Assembly: GCA_947095585.1 (NCBI GenBank)
Contig: OX352761.1
Span: forward strand, 50,952,019-51,016,018
Source: Nephrocerus scutellatus
Taxonomy: Eukaryota; Arthropoda; Insecta; Diptera; Pipunculidae
Direction of reading: 5' to 3'
DNA: 64,000 nucleotides
Under the pieces are notes generated by a model that saw nothing but the letters and a program-made list of their open reading frames with translations, was not told the DNA's origin and searched no databases. Each line of letters begins with the position of its first letter. The stretch's first letter is position 1. Shown piece by piece: positions 21,908-33,734 of the stretch. The position numbers were made by a program, and so were the translations under genes.

Positions 21908-22077
21908 TTCTGTCATGGCAATCCAAACAACAAAGTTGCAAGTTAGCGAATTGCCATCATAGCAGAGCAGCAGATCATCGGAACAGCAGAGCAGCAGCAT
22001 AAATAAGGATCTTAGTCATTATTCATTCACTTTGTAGCTTCCAACTAGAGCACACTTAGTGCTATTTAAATTTTTCT

Positions 22078-22257
22078 ACTAGCACATAGTGCTAGCCAAC
22101 ATAAGTAATTTAAGTTTTAAACTTGTATTTCATAATTTAATTTTCAATTTGTAATTCTCTACTAGCACATAGTGCTATAAATATAAAATTATTTAAATTA
22201 ATTTAACTTTCTTGTTCTTATTTGTGTCTGTGTTTTTGTACTAGCACATAGTGCTAG
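22078..22257. repeat. Spaced palindromes CTAGCAC-ATA-GTGCTAG
   Basis: Near-identical 'actagcacatagtgcta' sites at 22078, 22161 and 22240 (spacing about 80 bp), with a weaker one near 22047. Each is a dyad with a 3-nt centre, a form suited to a dimeric DNA-binding protein. They lie in the U3/R-side or leader of the solo LTR; binding is an inference. Confidence 0.75.
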
Positions 22258-22588
22258 CCAAAATAAAATAATTTGTATGCTGTAATTTCACAAAATCATA
22301 CGATATGCTTGCGTGTTGTTGTTGCATTTTGCCCTCGAGGCCATGAAACCATTTGATTGGAAGTGAATTTGTTCCCAACCAAAGAAGACAATGCAAGAAA
22401 AAACAATTAAATAGGGTGTTTGTAATTACGCATTAGGTGGGACATGAGAATTACTAGGCCTACCATTACACAACAAGCGATAGGCCGAATTCTTATCTAC
22501 GATTAGGTATTTGGCCCTATCGTTTGAAAAGGTAGCGAAATAATGGGAAAACCCTATTGTCATATATCTTTCGCATGGTAGGTACCCA

Positions 22589-25148
22589 CTAATTTACCAG
22601 ATCTGTCTTCCAGGACAACCGATAGTCGGACGCATGATGTATCATATTCGTACCAAACAGGACATAGTAAGGGCTATAGCCGATGGTTGTGTGACGCGAA
22701 CTGCGCAGTGTGCAACTTATACCACTCAGATATCTGTCCCAATCTTTTTGATCCTCTTTGACATACGCTCGAATAGCAGCTATTACAGATCGATTCACCC
22801 GCTCGGAGGCATTCGACTGAGGTGAATACAACGCGGTAAACACATGTCTTATGACGTATTTTGCCATGAGGGCTTCAAAATTTTCCGATTTGAACTGTAC
22901 TCCGTTATCGGACACAATTTCCTCCGGCACCCCAAAAGTGTGAAAAAGGCCAGTTATACTTAGAAAAGTGGTCTACAACAATCAAGATTCCCATTGCACC
23001 GGATTTCGAGCGTGGGTAAGGACCTATCAGATCTACGTATAACCATTGAAATGGTCGGACCGATGGCGCTAGCCGCCCCATGGGAGGTCGCAAAATGAAA
23101 TTGGTGGGCTTGGTGCATTTACAAGTTTCGCACTCGCCAATAAAATCCCTAACCTGGTTCAGCATGTGAGGCCAGAAGAAATAATGTCTGATCCGTTCGA
23201 TAGTCTTACCTACTCCTCCGTGTGCACTAGTTAAACAACAGTGGGCTTGACGAATGACTAGGCTAGCCAAAGACTGAGGAATCCAGAGCTTCCATGAATT
23301 AGTCTCCTGTTCGTCCTTGCCAGATGCAAATTCGGTGCGTTTGTAAACGTATTTGCCTACCACCATGAGGTCGGGTAAAGAACTCTGGTTGGCTAAGACC
23401 TTGTCCCTAAGAGATACGTATTCAGGACATTCGAATTCGCCCGAGTCCAAGTCAACCTCTGGGCCTACTTCTGCAACTTCGCACAACTCATCCGAGTGTA
23501 ATCGGGACAACGCATCCGGGACTACATTTTCCTGTGCTCGATTGTAAATTTGAACCCCTGAAGTTTTAAGGCCCACCGTGCCAATCTGCCACTTAAGTCG
23601 GTCTGCTTCATCAGCCATTGCAAACTAGCATGGTCCGTGATAACCATAAACACTTGGCCCTCGATATAAGCGCGAAACTTTTTAATACGAATGACCACAG
23701 CCAGACACTCAGTGATGCTATAATTCCTCTGGGCTTTGTTAAGTTTCTGTGACATAAAAGCTACTGGAACTTCGTCACCGCAGTCGGTAACCTGAGCGAG
23801 AACGCTACCAATGCCGCCTTGGCTGGCGTCACATTGTAGTAAAAATGGCTTGCTAAAATCGGAATTCGACAAGACAGGTGCCGTCGTTAGACTTTCCTTC
23901 AGTTTTATAAAAGCGTTATTGGCTTCTGTGGACCATGTGAATGATTTAGCCTTCTTTAGCAAATCTGTGAGTGGGTGAGCTATGACTGAGAAGTTGACTA
24001 TGAAGCGCCGATACCAGACCGCCATTCCAAGGAATCTTCACAGTTGCTTGACCGTTACTGGCATTGGAAACTCAGGTATAGCATTGAGCTTATCCGGGTC
24101 GGCTTTCCATTACCCATTTCCCACGACATAACCCAAGTATTTTACTTCACTCAGGCAGAATTTGCTCTTTCCCACGTTAATCGTAAGACCAGCTCTTCGC
24201 AAGTGACCAGCCACTTCCTCCATTACGAGCAGGTGCTTCTCAAAGGTGTCTGTGATGACCAACAGATCGTCTAAATACACAAATACGCAATCTCGGAGTG
24301 GTGATGGGATCACGTGGTTCATCAGTCTACAAAGTGTTTGTGGTGCATTGCACAGCGCAAATGGCATCACTCGATACTGGTACAAAGGTCTACCCGGGAC
24401 AGTAAAAGCGGTTTTATCGCGCGAACCTACTTCCAATGGAATTTGGTGAAAAGCTTTCTTTAGGTCTAAACTAGTGATCACCTCGGCTGGTGGTAACCGT
24501 TCCAAGATTCCATTGATGTGAGGCAAGGGATACGCATCCTTGACCGTTACTGAATTTACTTTCCTCGAATCTAGGCATAGCCGAATCTTTTAGATTCTTC
24601 GATAATCCCTAGCTCTAGCATCTCATCCAGTTCGGCATAAATTAGTTTTTTGATTGCCGGAGATACTTGGTAATGACGTTGCTTTACGGGCTTTGCGTCT
24701 TTTACGTCTATAATATGTTCGACCAGTGTGGTTTTACCTAAACCGTGTCTACCATAAGAAGGGAACACGGATTTAACATTTTCCAATCTTCTGCGTTGAT
24801 TATCAGTCAAGCTAAGATATTTGCTATCTACCGCTTCAGCTACATCGTTGTTCGTACTGATATGTAATTCACCAATGATCTCAGGCACTAAGCCGAAAGC
24901 TTGCCAGAAATCTATCCCCAGATATAAATCTTGCGAAAGGCCGGGAATGAGGTACAAATCGATGGCTCGAGTCTGTCCACGGAATTCCACATCCACTCTG
25001 ATCTTCCCTTTACGGGTTGCCGAGTTCCGTCTGCCGTCCTAACGTTTCTGACGAATTTGATAATGTTGTAGTCACCAAGCAACAGGTCCTCTTCTACCTT
25101 GGAACCTAGGCAGCTAATGGTAGCGCCACTGTAAAGTAAACCTAGCAT
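22589..25148 (-). pseudogene. Ty3/gypsy G2 pol: protease, RT, RNase H, integrase
   Basis: Minus-strand pol in at least six shifted frames. Protease 'MLGLLYSGATISCLG' (25148 down): the catalytic Asp of D-S-G-A is Tyr (TAC). Its C-terminal 'DLYLGIDFW' and the RT start are in 24571-24996. RT 'ITSLDLKKAFHQI' and 'FVYLDDLLVI' (YxDD present) are in 24110-24526. RT end/RNase H 'PFLLQCDASQGGIG' and 'TECLAVV' are in 23522-24025. Integrase HHCC with 'CETCKC' and 'LYVDLIGPYP' is in 22905-23618; 'EIVSDNGVQFKS' and 'NASERVNRSV' (D and E) are in 22589-22930. Motif order is complete, but frame shifts near 22910, 23560, 24050, 24550 and 24980 and the protease change make it inactive. Confidence 0.85.
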
Positions 25149-25196
25149 TGACTGGTCTAAAAACTTTACTTCTGCATAAGAGCTTACATCGTTCCC

Positions 25197-27260
25197 CTAG
25201 TTGATGATCGCATCAACAAGGTTTCGTCGATTTGATCGAACAGACTTCCAGAATTGTCGTAGTCTGAGGGTGGATCGCTTACTTTTTCTCTTCACGGTAA
25301 AGGTGTCTTTTCCAGAAATACGAGCTTTTGCTTTCTCGTACTTGTCAAATCGGACATGGTATGGTTTAATCGGGAAAAGAACAGGTTTTATAACGTTCAA
25401 TTTAAAGGTAGTGTCTGACAGATTGGGTACTAGTATCGGGGGTCTAATGGTAGTTTATCCGAGGGTTTGTCTACTAAGGGTGTAAGTTTCTAGGTCGAAA
25501 CTGGGTCACACCCGTTCGAGCGTTTCCCGACAACCTACAATTGGTGAAATTGGGTTTTAATACGTTTGATCGCGCCACATCCATAACAAAAAATGCGTCG
25601 CTCCTTAACGCAATCTACATATCTATGTCCTGTATCATCACAGTTCCAGCAGTTGCGACTGATTTTCGTCCCTGGAACATGACTAACGTCGTCCGCTAGG
25701 CGTTTTTTTTTTTTATAATGTACACACGCTAAAGGGGTTTGCACCCTTATAATGCTTAGCACAGCGTGGGCGTTAGGAAATTAGGGAGAGGAAAAGATGA
25801 GATGTCTATGCACGCGTGTCTTAAACGACTGCAGATATTTATATGATCACAGAATCAGACAATTCATTCCACATAACTATCATGCGGTCCGAAGATAGGC
25901 TTAATGGTGGACCCATGAGCTCGAGTTGAGGCATGGGTTGGAGAATGGACGGGATGCATCTGGATATTTCTTTTGAACACCGCTTGTGGAAAAAGCGATA
26001 AAACAGTGACAGGAAACATTCCTACGATGTTCGAGCGATTCGATTGTTTTCGCGATATGTACGTCACTAATAAGTTTTACCGCGCGGTTCTGAACTCTGT
26101 CTAGTAGATGCACTGTGGTCTTGGGAGCACCTGCCCAGACAATGCAGTTGTAAATAGTAGCCAGATCTGAAGGAGTGAAGTACATCTTGCACCGCTTAAG
26201 GAAACCTAAGCATATCGCAGCATTTTTGGCGATGGCAAATATGTGGTCATTCCAACGAAGCTTGTTGTTGACACACATACCGAGAATTGAGAGTTTTCAG
26301 TTTCTTTGATGCAAGATCCATTCATGGATAAAGGTTTGGGGTTTAAATTACGCTTAGACGACAGAATACAGCATTGGGTTCTAAAAGCGTTAAATTCAAC
26401 TCGTCGTCCGCTAGGCGTATCTGTTCAATTAACTCGGGAGATCTATTTTCACCCTCTACTTCCGATATATTACGACGAGGTAATGGAGTTCTAGATATAG
26501 AACAATTACGGTTTAATTCAGACAAGAATCTTTCGCGTTTTCGACAGACGTCGCAAAGTTGCGCGATCGAGTTTATTTGTAAGTATAAGATTTCGTGTCG
26601 AATGTCAGGTCTGAGATTTCGAGATATTATCTCAACAAGCTCTCTCTCATTTAATGAAGTGTCAAGATCATTGGTTAGGACTCAAACTGAATCAAAGTAC
26701 TCGTCAAAGTTTTCGCGATCTCTCTGTTTCCTCGCTCGAATACTTTCTAACAGATCGTAGTCGGTACGACAATCCTTGTATTGGGTACGCAAGGCCTCAC
26801 AGAGCTCGTGCCAATTGCAATTGAGTACGCTTCGGTGGTATCGCAAATACCATTCCCGAGCCTTACCATGCAGAAGCATATGATAATTGTCGCACCTGTA
26901 TACGGTACAGAAATTCATCGACAGGGAGTCCATGTAATGAACCATCAAACCGAATCTGCCATTTCTGGATTAAGCTCGTTATGCGATCTGACTTACTCAA
27001 GTCCGAAGAACGCCCCGAGATCGCCGAAGGATCTGGTGCAAATGGGGTGAGCACCAACAATAATTCTACAACTACAACAATGGCGGCCGTTCTTGATGAT
27101 CCATTAAGGGTGCCTCTTCCAGGGATGATTACAGGATCACGGGTGATCGCCAGCGTCACCACACATCCAGCATTGGTGAGCGCTTGCCCCAGCGCGAATT
27201 AGCCCAGTTATTTGTCCCGTTAGGACTGCGTTGTCTGGAAGTTCGTTAATCCGATTTTCT
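25197..27260 (-). pseudogene. Ty3/gypsy G2 gag pseudogene
   Basis: From 27260 downward: variable amino part. The capsid-like block is 'LIQKWQIRFDGSLHGLPVD' (26863-27162) continuing as 'MLLHGKAREWYLRYHRSV' (26682-26948). A basic/charged stretch is at 26419-26525. The nucleocapsid 'CWNCDDTGHRYVDC' (C-x2-C-x4-H-x4-C) and a partial second 'CYGCG' are near 25590-25660. A basic tail toward the protease is at 25197-25400. It is interrupted by a LINE fragment at 25704-26401 and by several frame changes. Confidence 0.75.
25704..26401 (-). mobile_element. 5'-truncated LINE-A-related insertion in G2 gag
   Basis: Flanked by the 17-bp target duplication 'cgtcgtccgctaggcgt' (25687-25703 and 26402-26418). 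Its poly(A) tail appears as the T-run at 25704-25713. Coding remnant 25901-26278: 'WNDHIFAIAKNAAICLGFL' and 'SLEHRRNVS', the C-terminal RT-side region homologous to 56562-57437 (LGFIRRC..., SLEHRRNVG) with an internal deletion. Only the 3' ~700 bp was inserted. Confidence 0.9.
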
Positions 27261-28287
27261 GGTTTTTTTTCCTCTTCTCAGCTTGTGCGTTATATGCTAA
27301 TGCTCGCAGGTTTTTGGTGGATGGAGAAATGGGATCCCCTTTTCTTTTTTATGAAGATACAACTAAATTTATAGAAATTTCCTTTCGGACGCAATCTGTG
27401 CGGGTTTTTTTTCCCTGCTTTTGTTGCTTCTATGTTCTCACACCCTGTTGACCGAAGGGATTCAGAGTGTTTTCTTTTTTTCGGTGGGAATTTAGAGAAA
27501 TTTAGCAAATGACGTAACAGTTCACAACACGGGCGGAGGTGGAATTTAGCTGCTTCGCACCATAACCGAAACCCAAAAAGAAAAACCGCTAACACGGTAA
27601 TTACACAACAGTATTCAATTTTGGACTGATTAGCTGAATTGGTTAACTTATCAATACTCTTTTTTTTGTATTTTGAAAAAAATTTTCTTTTCCAACACCG
27701 CACAAGGCTCAACTTCACACTTTCGCATAACACAGCAGCTGCAGTAGCAGGGTTTTTTTTCCTTTAGCGAGGTACAGTTAGATCACCACAAGACTTTTAT
27801 AGCTCAGCAGAAGAGCAGGAGCCCAAGCACGACCTTCTCCGCAGATTGCAAAAATCGAACTCGTCGCAAGTGAATTTCAGCCAACGCATATCGACCGAGC
27901 CCTTTGGTAAATTTTCTGTCTACTTTTTTTTTATTCTGCTTTGTTCTTTGCCTACGTGTAAAAATCGTATTGGCTTTACATGTTGCACACACGTGTGTAT
28001 GTAAGTGAACAATCCTATAGTCAAGTCTACGGCGTAATTTGATGGGAAATATCGGATGATTTTCCAGTATCTTTCCAGGCCGATTTGCTCTTCTGGCTTT
28101 AGGTGAAGGTTCGTATAGACAAAGTGTATGCTGCCCTTTCACAAAATCATACGATATGCTTGCGTGTTGTTGTTGAATTTTGCCCTTGAGGCCATGAAAC
28201 CATTTGATTGGAACTGAATTTGTTCTCAACCAAAGAAGAGAATGCAAAAAAAAACCATTAAACAGGGTGTTTGTAATTACGCATTAG
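27261..28287 (-). repeat. Gypsy G2 leader and part of 5' LTR
   Basis: Homologous to 20734-22473 without the solo LTR. The LTR continues at 33441-33477 beyond the LINE-C insertion. Uninterrupted, it would end outward in 'tgtaatggtaggcctagta'. No coding function is seen; open frames in it are not supported by any motif. Confidence 0.6.
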
Positions 28288-30402
28288 TAGTAGTAGTACT
28301 AGTAACTTACTATTTATTTTCTTAAAAATATATATATAATTACATGGTTTCATAGTCTATGGTTTGGCTGAAGGCCGTCTACCAGATTGACAGATTGACA
28401 TATAATAACAGTTTTTTTTTTATTAAATAACTTTAAAAGTTTTCCTCAATAATGCGTTTTCTATAATCAAGGGCAATCCGTGCATATTTATATAATATAT
28501 TCCATCCTCTCTGTCCATTTAGAATGCATATTGTGTCTTCATCCAGAGTAGTTGATCCAAATATTCCTAGTCGAATTTATCTTAGGATTGGACAAATGGC
28601 AAGGAAATTGAATACATCTTCTCTTGTGTTCAGGTTACACATTTTGTAGAGAATTGGTAACTCTGGGCGGTGCGGTATATAATTTAAGTCTACCAGCTCT
28701 CCTCTCATTTTAAATATTGTGCTTATTTGCTCCGTTGAGTTGCAGTTTAGAAAATAAGTACTTTCTCGAAAGTAATAACTTAATTTACTATAGTACATCC
28801 TGAACTGGGATGATTGGGCTTCATTAGCATAAGTCTCGTATAGATTATTACTTGTTTTTTCTAGTAGAGTGTTAAGTTTGCTTCTAATCAACGCAGGCTG
28901 CATATCTGGTGTGATGTTTAGCCGTATGCCACATTTGGATGCAAGATTCTGCCATTCACTCACGCAATTATCTCCCTTTGTTAAAATATGTATAAGCACA
29001 ATTTTCCGCAACCTTTTTTCATCCATTGGCATTACTTTGACAATATAGTCAAAGTGTAGTTTCAAGGTTTCTAAAAACATAGGTGACGTCGCAGTTTCTA
29101 AATGCAACATGTAATTTTGCTTACTACTCGGCAATCGAAATATTCGCTTCAAAAAGTATCGGAGGAATTTCTCCACTGCTGGGAAAGATTCGTATCCTCA
29201 AACTTGGGCTGCATATAAGAGTACTGATGTTGCAGTTGCGCGAAAAAGTTTTTGTTTTGAGCTATGGGAGACAAATTTATTTGTAATGCAACGTCCCTAG
29301 ACCGAAGAGACCGCTCGCTTAGCCTCAGATAGTTTCGACTCCAAGTGCATATTTATATATAGATTATAGACTGCCTGATATTTGAACTCCTAGGTATTTG
29401 TAGTTTCGTACATTTTCAATAGCCTCGCCGCGATATGTCCATTTTTCAGATCTTGAGTATCTTCCGCCACCACCTCTGAACACCATAGTCTTGGATTTAT
29501 CCAGGTTAACGAATAGGTTCTAGCACTTGCAGTATTCACTGAGTCTGTTCATCATTAGTTGCATACCATTTACCGTATCCGCAAGAAAGACGATGTCATC
29601 CGCATACATAAGTGCGGGAATTTTCGTTCGGCAGATATCTATTCCTTCCCTTACTTCATCAGTTATGTCGTTTATAAACCTTGCTTCACCCCCATTGATG
29701 TTGTAAATTCTTCGGATATCGATACACCATCCCATACATACGCTACATTATTTTCATACATTGCTCTTAGGATATGGATGACTTTAGTGGAGAATCCAAT
29801 TTTGTATAATTTATAAATTAGTGCCTCACGTGATATGGAGTCAAATGCTGCTCTGAAGTCAACAAACAATGCGTACAACTTTTTGTGCTTCTTTTTATAA
29901 ATTTTGGCAACATTAGTAAGTACGAATATTTGATCGATAGTGGAATAGTTTTTTCTAAAACCTGCTTGAAACTCTGATATAATCTAATTGTTTTTGACCC
30001 ACTGAATAAGCCTATTATAAATTAGAGCCGAGAAAAGTTTTGCTGAGGTATTTAAAAAAGATATTCCTCTATAATTAGTTGGATTATTGTGGTCCCTTTT
30101 TTTATGTAGAGGATATATGATTGCTTTTTTGAAGCTTTCCGGAAGAGTTGCCGTTTCGAAAATTCGGTTAAATTCTGTCGTGAGTGCAAATACAAATTCC
30201 GTTGTACAATTTTTATAAAATTCGAAGGGGATACGATCATCTCATGGTGCTCTCCAAAAGTCTGCAGATGATTTTGACTCGTTCACTACAGCAATATTTT
30301 GTTGTTCATAAGCTACCTTTTTTGTATAACAAACACTTTTAAAATCGCTTCTCCCTAGAGAGATTTGGTTGGTGTTATGTGCTCTAAATAACTTTAAAAA
30401 AA

Positions 30403-30450
30403 AACAACCCATAAAAATTAAAATTTTTCTTGTAAATTCTCTAATCGGAG

Positions 30451-30501
<51 letters not shown>

Positions 30502-30943
30502 GTGCTCGTCTTGTGGCAAAATCATCCACGAAATGACGCAGCGGCAGCGAACAGCGCTGCTCACAAAGCACAGAGCTCAGACTTTGCCGTGATCTGATGC
30601 GATATAGCGATATTTAAAAATTGTATATTGGGGTCCCCAAGGGGCCGATCGCTCCAAAATTTTACAAAAAGTGTTTTCCATCGAAGACACACATGTGTAC
30701 AAATCGGGTAAAATCGGGTACATTTTGTAAAATCGGGTAAATTTTGTAAAATATTTGTATGAGAGCCCCCCGAACCCGAGGTCCGAGGGGCCTTAAATTA
30801 AATTAATAGAAAATATTGTCACCGGAAATATACACGTGTGCAAAATTTCAATAAAATCGGGCCATGGGAATTGGGCTAAAAATTGATCAGAAAATCTGAC
30901 CAGCCAGCCAGCCACGTGCACGCGAAGTTAATATAGAGAATTT
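30403..30943 (-). repeat. Rep-A copy inside LINE-C ORF2
   Basis: Minus-strand copy. 'acaacccataaaaattaaaa' at the low end and 'cgaagttaatatagagaatt' plus a T-run (as A-run) at the high end are the two Rep-A termini. It includes two minisatellite monomers and a (ggct)n-type run. It lacks the 3' unique block of the 1-kb copy and instead carries a long (AC)n. Both flanks are A-runs (T-runs on its own strand). Confidence 0.75.
30451..30498. repeat. (AC)n microsatellite, ~24 units
   Basis: Uninterrupted dinucleotide run within Rep-A. Confidence 0.95.
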
Positions 30944-32103
30944 AAAAAGCAAACGAGCCTTAACACATTCTTTGTCAAACCATTTTTGCTTGTAGGAACT
31001 TTTGATTATTGATGGCTTGTATGGCGGAACTACGTTTTTAATAACATTTGTTAGTGTATCAATATTTAACAGAGTATTTGCAAAATATAAACTCTCTAGC
31101 TTAATATTCATGTTAGTCTGGAAGTTATTGCACATTATTTCGTTCCAAACCAATTTCGGTAATAATCCCAGTTGTGTGAAAGGGTCACCATTTGGAGAAC
31201 CTGTTACAATGCATTCAATTTCAAGAGGTATGTGATCCGAAAAATGCTCGACACCTACACGAAAGTCTCCAAGCAGTTGTTTCCAACTTCCAGAAATGAG
31301 GCAGTAGTCAATTACAGAAGAGGCTAAACCACGAATAAAAGTAAACTCGCCGGCAAAATCACCTACACAGCTTCCATTTAAAATATTACAGTCGAATACA
31401 TCCGCCAGCTCAAGTATTTTTATACCCTTGTTGTCACAAACCTCGTCTTTTGACTTGCGATTCATATGTACAATTGATGATTTACTTTCGCTTACAAAGT
31501 TGTTCTGCGACAGTCCTAACCGTCCATTGAAATCCCCTATGAGCATTACATCTGTTGAATCCAGATTATTTAGCATTTCCGTTAGCCTGTCGTAGTCGTG
31601 TTGCCAGTGACTGCCATTGAGATAAATAGGGACTATAAAGAGGGTGCTGTTGTTGATTCTTACGCTGATTACATATGTTTCTTCCACTCTTCTGAGATCA
31701 TTTCGATAGCCAAGGAGTTCACCTCCACGACCTCTACCAAATTTCGCCGACTTTTTAGCAGGTACCCATTTTAATTCATAATTCAAAAAAAAATTGTTTG
31801 AACTTATATAATTGATTTTCTAATACATGGGTTTCAAATAGAAGAAAGTTATCAAAATCTCTAACATAATCGAAAAATTTAACAAACAATAACTTATTTT
31901 TTAAGCCAGCAACATTATAACTTAAAATTCTAATATTAGAAAATAATTCTTTTTTTTTTAATTCATTCTGATAGACAAGTAAATTTCAATTAGAGTGCTC
32001 GTGTAAACGCTTATCTAATTTTTTTTGTTACAGCGGCTGTTTTAACAGTTAGAGAGCTTGAACTTGTTGAACTGGACGTTTTTGACATTTATTTGTTTTG
32101 ACT

Positions 32104-33205
32104 TCATACTGTCGTTGTGTTCGCACTATTTTGGTGGAGAAGTTCATTGTTTATTTTTTCTATGCATAAAGGCGAGACTTCAAGTATTTTCCTTAATTTA
32201 TCGATACCATTTTCCTTGCCGCATTTAAGTCCCAGTGAAGTGTCCCAAGTGAATACTTTCCCTTCGACCATAAACCTATCATCTCTAATAACGATTTTTC
32301 TACCCGGGTTTCCTTCACGTAGTACCTTTGCGATTACCAGCAACTTGGCCTTCCTTCTACGCATATTGTAAGACAGATCTTTGCTTACATGAATTTTTAT
32401 CCCTTTTAGTTTGGATGAATTACGAAGCACTGCCCAGACGGCTTCGCGACTTCTCATTTTGACAATCACCGATTTAGAACGTGGGTCGCGACTGGCTACA
32501 CTATAGGCAGTCTTATGTTAATTTTTTTTTTCGTAAAACTCTGCCCTAGATTTTTTTTGGCTGTCAAGTTGTTCGTTTCCCCTTCAAAACGACTCTACCT
32601 TAGAGCTAAAACAGCTCTTGATATTTTGGGAGATTTACCCCTCTTTATACTAGCACAACAACAAAACATGCAACAAAAAAATGTAAACAAAAGATTTTCG
32701 CCTTTCGTGTTCGATTTCCTTTTTGAAAAGTTCTGCGGTCGAGCATGATTCTGGGGTAGAGTTTTTATGAAAAAAATTTAACATCAATGTCGTTTGTATT
32801 TTCACCAAGTAGACCAGCGCATATGGACTTTGCCCTTTTATTCATATCGGTGTTAATCTCTGCTGGTAGATGCACAATGATATTTGTCTCAGTGGTTTTT
32901 TTGTATCAGTTTGTCCAGTTGACTCTCTAACTGCCTGTTTCGATTTTCCAGCTGCATAAATTTGTTGGCAATCTCTTCGTTTTTCATCTTGATATTGGAT
33001 ATTTCAGAAACAAGCAACTGAAGATCAGCCTTAGTTGCAAGTTTCTTGGCGAGTTCTCTATTTTTTCATCCAATATTTGTTTAAGCATATCAATACTAAT
33101 ACCTGTAATATTGTCCAGTGCCATTTCAGCTATGTTAGGTCTAGGGCGGCGTTTTTCAGAGTTATTTTGCTCAGGCGAGATTTCTTGTATGCCTCGTTTG
33201 CGCAT
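32104..33205 (-). pseudogene. LINE-C ORF1 remnant
   Basis: 32984-33205 is a basic, Lys/Arg-rich start ('MRKRGIQEISPEQNN') leading into a helical stretch. 32104-32469 resembles the FP25K/ORF1 RNA-binding end ('GIKIHVSKDLSYNMRRRKA', '...REAVWAVLRN'). The part between (32470-32980) is out of frame. Role by analogy: RNA-binding chaperone of the LINE particle. Motif-style assignment only. Confidence 0.5.
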
Positions 33206-33440
33206 TTGTTTGGTGCGGAAATTTAGATTTGCGATTTTTCGTCTTATTTGCTACAACTTACTAAGATTTTAATTTGTATATTTAGTTTGAACATTTATAG
33301 TTCGCTTTATATCCAAGTTTTTAAAATATAAGTCTATTTTTTACTTAGTTTTCTTAATTTTCACAATATTTTGTAAGAGCTTTTTGCTTTGCACAACTGT
33401 TTGACAGGTCAATCAATCTGTCATCATTATTACGCATTAG

Positions 33441-33734
33441 GTGGGACATGAGAATTACTAGGCCTACCATTACACGTTCAGACATAAAAATAGAATGTAG
33501 TATTTTATGTCTGAACGCTCGACTTTAAATTTGCACACACTACAGGACATTGCAATAGTAAAGCGTATGCTATAACTTTAATTGTAATTAAAAAAATTTG
33601 TAAAAAAACTGAAGACACAAAAAAGAATAGATTGCGACACGTTTGTACCCCACAACGTTCACAACTCAACTCAACTTTCTGTTGTTGATAAGGTGTCCAA
33701 TGTGTCATCTGTACGCGGTAATGGATAACTATGG
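33441..33734 (-). other. Outer end of G2 5' LTR, then unassigned sequence
   Basis: 33441-33477 continues the G2 LTR to its TG terminus. 33478-33530 is a small inverted pair, 'gttcagacataaaa' and 'ttttatgtctgaac'. The remainder to 33734 shows no recognisable coding motif. Confidence 0.5.

Larger units (their letters stand above)
21597..22273 (-). mobile_element. Solo LTR of an errantivirus-type element (orientation uncertain)
   Basis: 677-bp insertion absent from the other G2 LTR ('caaagtgtatgctg' at 28119). It is flanked by 4-bp duplications TGTA (21593-21596, 22274-22277). It starts 'agttaacaac' and ends 'aaaataatt', the termini typical of gypsy/errantivirus LTRs, whose preferred target also resembles TGTA. 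No internal coding region remains, so it is a solo LTR. On the plus strand it reads AGTTAAC...AATT. It holds two internal repeat blocks (21719-21907 and 22078-22257). Confidence 0.75.
20734..22473 (-). repeat. Gypsy G2 3' LTR plus leader block
   Basis: Matches the 5' block at 27261-28287 and 33441-33477 along its length, apart from the solo LTR at 21597-22273. In minus orientation the outer end is 'tgtaatggtaggcctagta' (TG start, at 22473). The inner LTR boundary, primer site and polypurine tract could not be located with confidence, so LTR and leader are given together. The two blocks carry several substitutions and small indels, so the insertion is not recent. Confidence 0.6.
28577..31786 (-). 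pseudogene. LINE-C ORF2: APE endonuclease and RT
   Basis: Endonuclease at 30944-31786: 'VMLIGDFNGRLG' (Asp/Asn site), 'VIDYCLISGSW', 'HFSDHIPLE' (terminal Asp-His). Rep-A splits the gene. RT at 29345-30400 in several frames: 'NYRGISFLNTSAKLFSALI', 'ALFVDFRAAFDSI' (first Asp), 'SMGVKQGL', 'ALMYADDIVFLAD' (catalytic YADD), then 'VNLDKSKTMVF' and 'YKYLGVQ'. The C-terminal domain 28577-29176 ends with a Cys region 'CNLNTREDVFNFLAICPI', likely a degenerate CCHC/HC module. Stops are visible near 29990 and 29520. Confidence 0.8.
28288..33428 (-). mobile_element. LINE-C, full-length non-LTR retrotransposon
   Basis: Flanked by the 12-bp target duplication 'attacgcattag' (28276-28287, 33429-33440) and inserted in the 5' LTR of G2. 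The 3' end (low coordinate) is a (TAG/CTA)n simple repeat and not poly(A). It contains ORF1 remains (32104-33205) and ORF2 with endonuclease and RT (28577-31786). Rep-A is inserted at 30403-30943 between endonuclease and RT. The presence of both target copies and of the 5' region indicates a full-length insertion. Both ORFs are now broken. The clade is uncertain (Jockey/I-type organisation). Confidence 0.8.
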
